Positions 43,750 through 54,611 of a stretch of DNA of 64,000 nt are shown one piece after another. The notes beneath the pieces are model-generated. The model saw only the letters and a list, made by a program, of their open reading frames with translations, searched no databases and was not told where the DNA came from. The stretch spans positions 65,328,593-65,392,592 of the forward strand of contig CM018685.1 in assembly GCA_009363875.1 (NCBI GenBank), written 5' to 3'. Origin of the DNA: Mikania micrantha (Eukaryota; Streptophyta; Magnoliopsida; Asterales; Asteraceae). The position numbers and the translations under genes were made by a program. The first letter of the stretch is position 1; each line of letters starts with the position of its first letter.

Positions 43750-46700
43750 AATCTTAGATAAAAGATTAAATGAGATGAAATGTATATCATGCACACCACT
43801 TGGATGAACTATATGGTTACCTAATTGTTGTTTGTTTCATTTAAAATATTCAGAGTACTGTGAAGGGTATGTTTAGTCACTACTCAAACAAACACTGGAA
43901 AATCATGTCATTTTTAATCAGTAGTGTCTGGGGACAGGTAAATCTTACTTCTATTTTAACTGAATAGAGATGTTGACTGTGTATAGATCTTTGACTCTTA
44001 TATGCCATATTTTTATTATACTTATTATACACACACTTGTATATATGTGTGTGTATAGGGAATTTATAAATTGAAAACCACATTGAGTTGTAAAACTATA
44101 AAAAAAACACCCATGTGACATGCAATTTTTATTTTTTTAATTTTTTTACAGATTTGTAACATTATTTCATTAACTTTTATAAAAAAAAGTGCCAAGCCAA
44201 TTTAAAAAAATATTTTGTAACACCATGTATCATATACGTAACATCTGGGCCCAGTGTTACGCATTTGTTACATGGTTTAATGGTTTTCATAACTAGATAT
44301 GGTTTTCAAAATATCCTTATGCTATATATATATATATATATATATGAGAAAATTTTTATTTTGGAGAACTAATCTCAATCATAATAATCAAAATTTTTTT
44401 CTGTTTTTGCTTTTTATTTCCGTTTATTATAAGATTATAAATGTATAAAATAGAAAACACATAAAAAAATGTGTAACTTTGTGAGTTACATACGAAATTT
44501 CGTAATTTGTATATATGTAATTTCGTGAGTTATATATCTTTATTTAATTTTTTTGTTTATTACATTCATAAGTTTATAATAAACAATCATCGATTTATCT
44601 TCTCATTTTTAAGGAATTTATAGCCGGACATTAAACCCATTTCATATGATGGGAGTTGCAATACAAGGACTAAAAAATGTGCCCCTTTCTCTAGTAGAAA
44701 CCTATATTCTTCTTAAAAATTCTATTTATCCTCTTTTCGCTTAACAACTTGAGCCTTGTCTTTCAACAAAAATGAGTCTATCTTGTCTCTCTCTTTCACA
44801 TTACACAATCTCTCTTTATCTTCATGAACTGAATCAAATCGATCAAGAGTCTGCTCGTGTTTGCCTCTTTCCAAACCGAATGGCTCGGATTTTCAAAACC
44901 AAGCTAAAGGTGAACTCAATTTGATTTAAAAAATGAGTTCACTGCAAAAAATTGTTATTAATTCAGAAGTATTCTCAAAAAGTTCAAATAGTTTACTAAC
45001 ATTATCATTCATTGATTCACATAATTTATCGTTCATCATCAACAACTTATAAAATTTGTGGATGTTGGTAAAAAAACCCCACAAATTTGGACCCAAATCG
45101 AGTATTAGTGTGTATTCTTTTGAATCTTTGGTATGAATTAATCACTTATGAATTATACAATTTGGTATCGGGCTTTGAAATGTGAACCTAAATGGACTAC
45201 TAATGTAGTATATTAATTCTAACTTAAAAGTAAGATTTGGGTTAAAGTTACTCGAGCCAACTCGAGTGAGGCAAACAAACTGATCGCTATTCAAGTGAGC
45301 CATGAGTGAGCTTGTCATAGCTTGTGCTCGGCTCATTTAAAAACCAAACCGAGTATGATTGGCTTGTTTACAATCACATGGAATTCAAACGAGTTTTTTG
45401 CGACCATTTTCCAAACAGGTATCGAGCAAGTTTTAAGCATCAAACTTTTTGTTCAACCCTACTTAATTCTACATGTCACTCTCTCCTTGTAATGATGATA
45501 TATCCAAAACAAATTCAAAAGATACCCCATAACTTAAACATCAAACTAATTACAAGGAAAAACTAAATGGAGAACTAATGTAATGAAAGTAGATAAAATA
45601 TACTATATTAAGTCACATGTCAATTGTCATATTGTACATGTGATTTGTGTCCAACATAAATATAAATATATATCATAACAATAAAAATAAATAAATACAT
45701 ACATACATACATGCATACAAAATAATTTTAAAGAAAAATTATAGGCAAGTGAAGTGAGAAATACATTGCTTAAAGCTGTCTAAGGGATGCACTAAAGTGG
45801 ACCATTGCAGAAGACATTCATGGGAGGCAGGCTGCTCCACACATTCTACAATTGCATTTGCATCATTACATTACTTAAAGCTTTCACAGAAACACCATCA
45901 TCCAATATTTAGTTTATTAATAGTGTTGGGCAACAAGAAATTTGGAACTTTTTATTTTTTATTTTTTTTATCATAATAAAGACTTTGAATCCAAGAATTT
46001 GGTTTTCTTTTATTTAGAAAATATAGTTTTTCTTTTGTTTAAATGTACCATAACATTTAATAAAATTGATTGTCATAAAGGGATTCTTATTCTTTAATTT
46101 AAGTGTACTTTGAAAATCATTTATTCATAATGAGAAACTATTAAAATATATTAACAAATAAAAAAAATCATACCTTTTGAAAAGAAAATAATAATAATAA
46201 TACTACTAACAATTATAATAATTATAATAATAATAAATAATTACAATTGACAAAGAGAAGAAGTGGAAAAGGTTAAAAAAAAAAAAAACAAAGCAGGAAT
46301 CCAGTAAAAGTTGGAAAAGCATAAAGGCATTGTTGGCCTAATTTTTTCTTTGTTCATATAAAATACAAATTTTCATTGAATCAATTGACACTTAATACTT
46401 CATTGTTTGACACTTTTTTGTGTGTTTCCCACACACACTTCTACCATAAAACAAGGTTTTGAGAAATGTGAAGATATTCTAATTAATTTTGAGTTAACCG
46501 AGACATGATTAGGTTTACAGTTTTTTTTTCTTCTTTTAATCTTTGATCATTTTTAAAATAAAATAATAAATGGTGTGCTAACATTCGAACCTAAAAAAGC
46601 ATTTGAAGTTTAAGAACGTTAAATTAACAATGTAAATATTTTGAAATAATTTTTGTCAAAAAAATAAATAAAAAATATTAAATAGTAATTTAAAAAATTT

Positions 46701-46972
46701 AAGATTTATTAAAAGGTTTTTTAGATAAATATGATTGAAATTGCATGTAAATAAGTATTTTAAATAATTTTTTTTTTCTAAATTTTTTTTTGAATTGTTT
46801 TACATTTTCTTTTAAAACATTATTTTTTTATATACAAATCTTGTTGTTTAAAAACTCTAGTTTTTAAAGGATATTTTTTATAAACATTTTAAAGTGTTAT
46901 TTAATATAAAAAGGGAAAAAAGTCATTTTTTATATAACAATTTAATAAGCAAGTGAATATGTTATTCAATAA
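43750..46972. other. intergenic DNA with a TA-flanked MITE and simple repeats
   Basis: No gene recognised. At 44058-44322 a segment beginning AGGGAATTTATAAATTGAAAACC and ending with a loose inverse (GGTTTTCAAAATATCC...) is framed by TA-type runs, a likely relative of elements A-C. ACAT repeats lie at about 45690-45720. The stretch 45745-45900 is less AT-rich and contains GGACCATTGCAGAAGACATT and GGGAGGCAGGCTGCTCC, but no frame or RNA fold that I recognise. Confidence 0.45.
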
Positions 46973-47189
46973 AGTAAATTATCTATATGGTTACAAACTT
47001 TAAACATTTGTAACACATACAACCCCTAGGTGAGAGTAATTTGGTCAAACATGTGAGCGTAATTTTGTTACCTAATGACTATACGTGTTACAAATGTTTT
47101 AGGATTTGTGATCATATAAGTAATTTATGAAACCTATAGAACAAAAGTAAAATACTAACACATCACATATCTATATCTACAATTTACTT
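46973..47189. mobile_element. foldback MITE, AGTAAATTA family
   Basis: The ends AGTAAATTATCTATATGG and (inverted) CTATATCTACAATTTACTT match the family at 1351-1628; the inner pairs 'aacatttgtaacac' and 'gtgttacaaatgtt' also invert. It is non-coding. Confidence 0.7.
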
Positions 47190-47378
47190 TTGATTAATAT
47201 AATAGAGTATTAGATGTGAAATAAGAATTTAAAAAATGATAAAGTGAAATTTGAGTGGGAATTTTTGATAAGAATAAGTGATATAACATGTGTCAAATCT
47301 TGAAATCAGTTATTAGAAGAATGAGTTAAAAGGACGAAAAGTGTAAATAATAAATCTAAAAACGGTTGACAATAATTA

Positions 47379-47666
47379 GGTCATGTGTAGTGAAGCGTGA
47401 AAGTGGGCGTGAGAGGGCCGATCACACATGACACACTCCCTTGGCGCCCTCCTCCACTACACATGGGCGTGAGGCGGGCACTATGTGAGGGAGGTCACGA
47501 TGTGAAGGAAGAAGAAAGAAGAAAGGGGAAAAAAGAGGGAGTGGATGCTTGATAAGAGGGTGATGATAACACATGTGGTTATGACGTGGAGTGATGAGGG
47601 TGATAGTGTTAGTTGTTTACGTGAGTCCTACGTGAAGTGATAGTGACTTTACTGCTACACATGGCC
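47379..47666. mobile_element. PIF/Harbinger-like MITE
   Basis: The terminal repeats GGTCATGTGTAG and (inverted) CTACACATGGCC are flanked by TTA on both sides (47376-47378 and 47667-47669), the usual 3-bp target duplication of this superfamily. The inside repeats GGGCGTGAG-type motifs. Confidence 0.75.
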
Positions 47667-48129
47667 TTAGGGCCTAACTCCTTTTTTTGAAATTCCATTA
47701 TGAGTGTGGTTGATCTTCACTATATCATACCCAAATTCATTTGTTTCATCATATGTCACACGAACAATAGCAAGTTCAAAATTAGAACATGAACATAAAT
47801 TAAATTCATAAATTTCTAAGTACTTCCTAATATATCATATAGATAGTTATATATATAATGAAGATTTTAAAGTATATGTTATCTAGTCACATGTCATATA
47901 AGATTTGACATTTTTGGTTCCATGATTATTATCACTTCAAATTAATTGTTAATTAATCAATGAATATAAATTATTGCATAGAATTCCAAAAGACACATTA
48001 ATTAGGTTCGGTCACAAGAAAACATCTTTTGATTCTATGCCATTCATGTTGGTATCAACTACATGTTCTTACAATAATCAATTTATTTTAATATTTAAAT
48101 CACACGTACATTTAACAATCACAAAGGTC

Positions 48130-48137
48130 TATATAAG
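48130..48137 (+). promoter_or_regulatory. TATA box of the MAKR-family gene
   Basis: TATATAAG, 93 bases before the start codon, followed by a leader with no upstream ATG that I see. Confidence 0.7.
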
Positions 48138-48229
48138 AGTTTTGCCACCTACACTTTGGCATCTCTAAATCCTTTCTAAAAACCAAGCCTTTAAACACAC
48201 CATTTCCTACCCTAATCAAGCTTCTCACA

Positions 48230-49174
48230 ATGGCTATTGATTCGGTTTTTGGTTCCATTTGCTACAACGATGTTGAAGAAGAAGAAGAATACATAGACAT
48301 GGAAGTAAGCACGTTCAAAAATCTTTTTTGTCACTCGAATTCAAACGAATTCGAGTTTCAGATGTTTTCAAGCTCATCAGACAGAGAGTTGACCACAACT
48401 TCTCCAGCTGATGAGCTTTTCTACAAAGGGAAACTGCTTCCCCTTCATCTTCCACCGCGCTTACAAATGGTTGAAAAGATCCTTCAAGACAAAAACAAGG
48501 ACACTTTGGATGAGTTCTTCAGCACCCCGTTGGCCACGAGCCCGTATGCTACTCCTATCACAAGTACCCCATTTGGGTCTTGCAATGTTTCGCCTACGGG
48601 CTCATGTCAACTTAGTAGGGAACTCTATCCAGATGATTACTTTCTTGATGATACATCAACTGAAAACCCTAAAAAATCTTGGACCAAAAAGCTTAACCTG
48701 ACTAAACAATCTTCTTTCGGGTCAAAACTAAAAGCATCTAGAGATTATCTCAAGTCTCTCTTTGGTAAATCTGGTGGGTCAGATGATTCGAGAAGCAAAT
48801 TTCCAAGAACAAGTGGAAAGAAGAAAGAAAAACTGGATGGTAACAATGGCGGTCATCGTCGCAGAAGATCATTTTCAGGTGCGATGATCATAAAGAGATT
48901 TTCTACTACGATCGCTTCATCCGGGCATTCCTTGTTATCGAATTCGAGTAATTCGAACAGCTCCAACGAGTTGCAGGTTCAGCATAGACGCATGATCAAC
49001 ACGAGTTCTGAGATTGAAAACCAGATACAAAGTGCAATTGCTCATTGCAAGATGTCACAACAGCAGTTACAATCAAGAAATAAGACCATAAGTGACATGG
49101 GTTTTTGTTCTTTAGCAGCTTCAAGAATTGTATGTGAGGATATTCAAGAAAGGCAAGTACTTTGTAGGGGTTAA
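48230..49174 (+). CDS. membrane-associated kinase regulator (MAKR/BKI1 family)
   Basis: MAKR proteins sit under the plasma membrane and tune receptor kinases such as BRI1; BKI1 is the best known member. This is a 314-residue frame without introns. An acidic N-terminus (EEEEEYIDMEV, about 16-26) precedes FEFQM (41-45) and the family hallmark SPADELFYKGKLLPLHLPPR (58-77). A basic Lys/Arg stretch with KLKASRDYLKSLFGKSG (166-182) fits membrane attachment, and a second basic stretch (KKKEK; HRRRRSFSG) follows at about 197-217. Near the C-terminus, IENQIQSAIAHCK (262-274) corresponds to the segment through which BKI1 contacts receptor kinases. The first residues and the YIDMEV motif look most like MAKR3/MAKR4, a subfamily call made from memory. 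The frame is complete and the start is well placed after a TATA box. Confidence 0.88.
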   Translation: MAIDSVFGSICYNDVEEEEEYIDMEVSTFKNLFCHSNSNEFEFQMFSSSSDRELTTTSPADELFYKGKLLPLHLPPRLQMVEKILQDKNKDTLDEFFSTPLATSPYATPITSTPFGSCNVSPTGSCQLSRELYPDDYFLDDTSTENPKKSWTKKLNLTKQSSFGSKLKASRDYLKSLFGKSGGSDDSRSKFPRTSGKKKEKLDGNNGGHRRRRSFSGAMIIKRFSTTIASSGHSLLSNSSNSNSSNELQVQHRRMINTSSEIENQIQSAIAHCKMSQQQLQSRNKTISDMGFCSLAASRIVCEDIQERQVLCRG

Positions 49175-49311
49175 GTTGATAGAAAGTATGAATCAAGAAA
49201 GATTAATGTTATAAGTTTGAAATTTTGGTGTTATTTGTGCAAAGATTCAAACTTGCATGGTGTTTTGCATTTTACAACGCACGTGGACTATGAATCAAAT
49301 GCTATTTAACC

Positions 49312-49902
49312 GATTTTTTTTTTAAATAGGGTTAATATTAAAAAATGGGTCACGTACAAAGGGTGCTGGAATTTTATTTTTTATTTTTAAAATGGTGACA
49401 ACTCCGTTGGTAGTGACGGATTAAAGTTGCGAGAAAAATGGAATTTAAAAGTGTAAGGTGTAACAGAAAATAATCTGTATAAAAAAATTAACTTATTCTC
49501 TCTCTTGAAATTGTTACTATTATTGGCTTTAAGAGATGAAATCGTCACTAGTAGTGACAACATGGTGCATATGTGAGATCACCCTCTTTCCTCTTTCTCT
49601 CTCCTGAAATCGCAACTACTAGAATACTAGTTGCTTTTACAGGTGAAATCCCCACTACCAGTGGCAAGATGGTACATATGTCAGATCAATCCCCTAAAAT
49701 CGCCATTGTTAGTGGAGATGAGGGAAAAATCAAATTTTTTTTATTTTGACAGTTTTCCGTGTCACCTTACATTCCTACATTATATTTTTCTCTTTCCTCT
49801 AATTCGTCACTACCAATGGAGGTGTCACCATTTGTAAAAAAAATAAATTTCAACACCCTTGTGACCCATTTTTCAGTACTAACCATATTTTTAAAGAAAA
49901 TT
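49312..49902. mobile_element. Mutator-like MITE just downstream of the MAKR gene
   Basis: A perfect 10-bp direct repeat CTATTTAACC flanks it (49302-49311 and 49903-49912). The terminal inverted repeats extend at least 110 bases: 'aaaaatgggtcac' on the left against 'gtgacccattttt' on the right, and 'ggtagtgacg' against 'cgtcactacc'. The length of the repeats and the 10-bp duplication fit Mutator-like elements. It has no transposase and starts only about 140 bases after the MAKR stop, so it may lie in the 3' UTR or next to it. Confidence 0.75.
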
Positions 49903-49912
49903 CTATTTAACC

Positions 49913-50719
49913 AGGTATACATACAAGAATATGATAAATACATACTGCTAATTTAATTATATATTCTTTTGACTGGCAAATATATCTTACTTTTAATCGT
50001 ATTAAAACTATTTTAATGAAATTTTCTTTTGTCTGGATTTGAACCTATGACCGTCATGCTATTTTAATTATATTTCGATTGAAGTTACGCGATCAAACAT
50101 TCTTACAACACTTTTTAACATTTTTTACGTTAAATGATAAGAATAACTATAACTAGTATATTCAGGATTTGAATTAGACTTTGAAAAATCCAACTTGAAA
50201 CTGCATGTGTTTAAATCATTACAAAGACATGATAAGAAGGTATTTTTAAATAAAATTTGCTATTAAAAAAAACAAGACTTGAACCGAATGTAAATTATGA
50301 ATTCAAATTGGACTTTTAAATTTTAGAATAGGGTCAGCAGTTGATTCAAATCTTTTTTTTTAAAAAAAAAAAAACAAGAAGTTTATTTCAACAACTAAAT
50401 AACGTTAGGGTTTAGGTTTAGGTTTAGCTTTAATGTTAGGGATAAGGTTTAACTTTAAACGAGACAGTTCTAATGCATCCGAAATAAGTTTAATTAAAGT
50501 TCGTTAGAGTTGTCAACTGTCATTTTTAAATTATTTTTATTGTTTTTAGCAGACACTTATCCCAGATTTATTATCTATCTATTTCTAATACAGGAACCTT
50601 AGAACCTAGAACCTTAATCGCTTCGCTGGGTTGTTTCGTTAGTTTCCTAGATTTCTTTATGTTGAAAGAACTTGGGGCAATGTCATATCTCTTTTTAAAA
50701 TAAAATTCAATAAAAAAAA
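49913..50719. other. intergenic DNA, nothing recognised
   Basis: AT-rich with a run of GTTTAGG(T/C)TTAG near 50405-50450. No gene. Confidence 0.5.
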
Positions 50720-50994
50720 GAGTAAATTATGTTTTTGGCCTATGTGGTTTAAGTGTTTTAACCATTTTGGCCCAAAATAGAATTTTCTATCAATTCAGCC
50801 CTTATGGTTTAGACAACTATTGGGTTTGGCCCCTTAAACTTAACTATTATAACAGTTTTGGCTCAAAACCTAACTATGATTGGGGCCAAAAAAGTTAGTT
50901 GTCTAAACCACAAGGCTAAATTGATAAAAGATTCTGTTTTAGACCAAAATGGTTAAGACACTTAAACCATAGGGGTCAAAACCGTAATTTACTC
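50720..50994. mobile_element. foldback MITE (GAGTAAATTA termini)
   Basis: The ends GAGTAAATTATG and (inverted) CGTAATTTACTC enclose arms that pair almost throughout: 'tggtttaagtgttttaacca' on the left with 'tggttaagacacttaaacca' on the right. No coding frame. Confidence 0.85.
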
Positions 50995-52804
50995 AAAGAA
51001 AAACTATAGCTAGCTTGCATCGTTTTTTTAAAATGGAAAGTGAAGAGGTATTTAATATATATTTTTGTTATCTCGAAAATCAAAACGAACTTTAATTGAG
51101 TTGTCATAAAATTTTCAAATACCGGTGTCCGAATGAAAGGTTATTTCGAGGGGTCCTCTTATTCTCAATCTTAAGGAATATACGACATATATATGAGAAA
51201 AATTATTATTGTCATAATTATTTAGCATCAATAATTAGACCATAATACGTCTCGTATAGGTACTATGAGGTGTATATGTGACCAATCATTATATATCGAA
51301 TCAGTGAGTGTTAGAAGGAGCTATACGTCTTGGATAGGTCTATAGGAGACGTGTACGAGACGTATAGTGTCGATGGATGTTAAAATCAAGGGTCAATTAC
51401 ATATTTGTCTCTTGTTAAAACCATTTATTACATATTTACCCAATCATAAAACTAAATTACATATTTTCCCTTTCTAAACCAAATATATTACATATTTATC
51501 CATTTCATTAAAAGTTTTTTTTATGTATTTTCTATTTTATCCTTAATGAACTAACTAAAAACCATTTACATATTTCACCTTACTAAGGGGCAATTTTGTA
51601 ACATGAGAATATTTGTAATTTTAGTTTAACATTGTAGATATATGTAATTTGGATGTTTAATAAGGGGATATATTATATGATAATATCCCTAAAATAAAAA
51701 AAATTGGATGTGTAAATATGAGTGTTAATTCAAATTTTGAGTTTTGTTTTTGTTTTTTCTGCCGATGGAATACATAAAATTCTTTACTTTACACCTAAGA
51801 TTACCAATTTACCGCACCTACACGATGTAGGATTTGAGCTGACCACATTTAGGCTAAAAGTTACACAACTTCACTAATGGCTTGGAGCCTAATGATTATT
51901 CTTCTTATTTCTTTACGAGAGGTTATGACTTATGAGTTTAAGTCTGGGCTGGAACAAGGTCAAAAGGTTTAGTCATTTGTATGGTTCCTCTTGGAGTGGG
52001 CTAGCTTATGCATACGTCACAGACGTCAAATCCAAGGAGATGGTTGTGATCTCTTCTTTAGTGTCATTGTACCATGCCGGTCAATAATCAATATGTATGT
52101 ATGTATCAATGTGTGTGTATATAAATTACATGGTTGTGATCTCTTCTTTAATGTCATTGTACCAAGCCGATCAATATGTATGTGTGTATTACACAACTTA
52201 CCCCTTGAATATATATTGGGACCACTTTTGAAAAGTAATTAGCCAAACTTTTAGCATAGCTCACTTAGTAGAAACAATATCTTTTATAAAAAAAGATCAT
52301 GGGTTTAAATTCTAAAAAAAAGATTTATTTGGAGCATTTTAATATAGGAATATGATAAATTTACCAATCAAAAGTTTAGATAAACTTTAAAATGAAATGA
52401 TAGATAGTTGAGTGAAATTATGACTTGCCTTTAATAGTTAATTAACTTCCAACTTCTTATGTACCACCTGAAATTAGTATTTTTATATTAAAACTATTTT
52501 GGAAAAGTTATGTATTCAGATTAAATAATTAAAGAATAATCATAATCAATTATTTAGAAGTAAATTTATTTAAATAACTATAATTATATACATTTTTATA
52601 ATATTATTAATATATAATATGACAAAACAAATGACATGTGTTCTCTTATTTATTATTAAAAAAATTCAAAAAAAGAAAGCTAAAAAAACATTACAGAATA
52701 ATACATACATATCATACATAGCTATTCTTTTACTATACAAAAATAAAAAAAAATAGTAATAAAAATCAATGCTGCGAGGAGCCAAAGATGGATCTTTTAA
52801 TTTA
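50995..52804. other. intergenic DNA with a 90-bp tandem duplication
   Basis: No gene. A unit starting TGGTTGTGATCTCTTCTTTA is repeated with period 90 at 52041 and 52131, with GTATGT repeats between. The last nine bases (52796-52804, TTTAATTTA) are the left target duplication of the next element. Confidence 0.55.
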
Positions 52805-54082
52805 GGGAAAATTACCAATATAGCCACTTTGACCAAAAAGTTATCCAAAATGTCCATTTGACTTTACAAATGCCAAAATGTCCATAACCTTTACAGGCGC
52901 CGGCGCCTGTGTACACACGGGCGGGCGCCTGTGTAATATCCAATCAAAAAACGCCACGTTTTCTACACAGGCGCCCACGCCCCTTAAAAACCACGAACGC
53001 CCGTATAAAAAAAAGGTTGTCACGGGCGTCGGGCTCACACTGACACATCTGTCACGGGCGTCCGACCGTAAAGAAAAAAAAAAAAAAAAAATCCCGGGTC
53101 AAGTCACAGGCGCCCAGACCACCTACACAGGCGCCCGAACCGACCACACGGGCGCCCAAACCTAGTTACGGGCGTCCAAACTTTTTTTTTCGGAAAAAGT
53201 GCCACAGGCGCCCGCCTGTAACACACAGGCGCCCGCCTGTGTAGTACAGGCGTCCGCCCGTACAAGTTTTTTTTTTTTTTTTTTTTTTTTTTTTGAATCT
53301 TTATTTTATAGGCGTCCGACCATAAAGACGGGTATATATATGCGTAAAGTGTCCCTACCTAAAACGCTCACTTTTTTTTTTTGCAAACAAATTTGAAATG
53401 GAATTTACGGTTATTTTCTGTATTGGCGGAAATTGGGAGGTTAAAAATGGAATATATGATTATCTTCCTATTGATTGTTTGCGACGTGCTGTATGTCTTC
53501 ATTATAAAATTACTTATCAAGAACTGCTTGAGTTAATTTCTGTTCGTTTTGATATTCGAGATATAAGTCGAATATCGGACGCCTATAAAATAAAGATTCT
53601 TAAAAAAAAAAAAAAAAAAACTTGTACGGGCGGACGCCTGTACTACACAGGCGGGCGCCTGTGTGTTACAGGCGGGCGCCTGTGGCACTTTTTCCGAAAA
53701 AAAAAGTTTGGACGCCCGTAACTAGGTTTGGGCGCCCGTGTGGTCGGTTCGGGCGCCTGTGTAGGTGGTCTGGGCGCCTGTGACTTGACCCGGGATTTTT
53801 TTTTTTTTTTTTTCTTTACGGTCGGACGCCCGTGACAGATGTGTCAGTGTGGGCCCGACGCCCGTGACAACTTTTTTTTTATACGGGCGTTCGTGGTTTT
53901 TAAGGGGCGTGGGCGCCTGTGTAGAAAACGTGGCGTTTTTTGATTGGATATTACACAGGCGCCCGCCCGTGTGTACACAGGCGCCGGCGCCTGTAAAGGT
54001 TATGGACATTTTGGCATTTGGAAAGTCAAATGAACATTTTGGATAACTTTTTGGTCAAAGTGGCTATTTTGGTAATTTTCCC
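52805..54082. mobile_element. Mutator-like element with ~0.5-kb inverted arms
   Basis: A perfect 9-bp target duplication TTTAATTTA (52796-52804 and 54083-54091) surrounds arms starting GGGAAAATTACCAATATAGCC and, inverted, GGTAATTTTCCC. The arms pair nearly base for base over about 515 bases (52805-53320 with 53574-54082), including homopolymer T and A runs of different length. Each arm holds about fifteen copies of a GC-rich motif, ACRGGCGYCC or its inverse, in otherwise AT-rich DNA. The centre keeps the start of a transposase-like frame. It is a non-autonomous deletion derivative of a Mutator-like element. Confidence 0.85.
53398..53610 (+). pseudogene. transposase N-terminal fragment in the Mutator-like element
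   Basis: The frame starts MEFTVIFCIGGNWEV and reads on to HYKITYQELLELISVRFDI, about 70 residues, before running into the A-run and the right arm. The pattern 'hydrophobic strand - GG.W - ... - ITY.EL...I..RF.I' resembles the N-terminal domain of plant MuDR-type transposases, and the position just inside the left arm is where such a gene would start. The zinc-finger and DDE parts are absent. Assignment rests on pattern memory, not on a search. Confidence 0.5.
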
Positions 54083-54267
54083 TTTAATTTAAGCACATTT
54101 CAACTTTCAAGTCAAAGAAACTAATGTAATCAAAGAAACAACAAAGAACAGGAAGGTGTAATCAAGACACTGAGCAAATACCATAAATATACGCTGAGAT
54201 TTGACTGCCACATCCATTAATTTATTTTATTCACACATCACTTAATTCTTTTTAACAGTGATACTAA

Positions 54268-54608
54268 GACTACCCGCAATGCATAAGCATGCATTTACTA
54301 CATACATCCTAGCTATTACTGTCGTATCAGCTTTTTACTCATAATTCCTACATGCATTCTCTCTCCTTTTTTTTAACTCCAACACATACTTCACACATAC
54401 ATTTCCTCTCTTCCACATCACAATTTTTTATATATATTTATGATGATTTTGGAAAATGGGGCTCACATTAACTCTAAGTGCATTTCACGTGGCCAAGCGC
54501 ACTTATTGAAGTGCAACTGCCTAGTCAACACACTCCAGTGCATCCTTCTGAAGTGCAATGTCCACATGGGCCAAATGCACCCTCCCTAAATGCGCATTGG
54601 AGGGAGCC
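54268..54608. mobile_element. Harbinger-like MITE candidate
   Basis: The terminal repeats GACTACCCGCAATGC and (inverted) GCATTGGAGGGAGCC agree in about three quarters of positions and are flanked by TAA on both sides (54265-54267 and 54609-54611). Internal 'aagtgca' motifs recur. Non-coding. Confidence 0.55.
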
Positions 54609-54611
54609 TAA

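Noticed and set aside
52878..54009. Mirror-image 95-residue frames (52878-53165 plus, 53722-54009 minus)
   Set aside because: The same protein sequence appears twice in inverse orientation because it lies in the inverted arms of the Mutator-like element; low-complexity Lys-run and Thr/Gly/Ala content.
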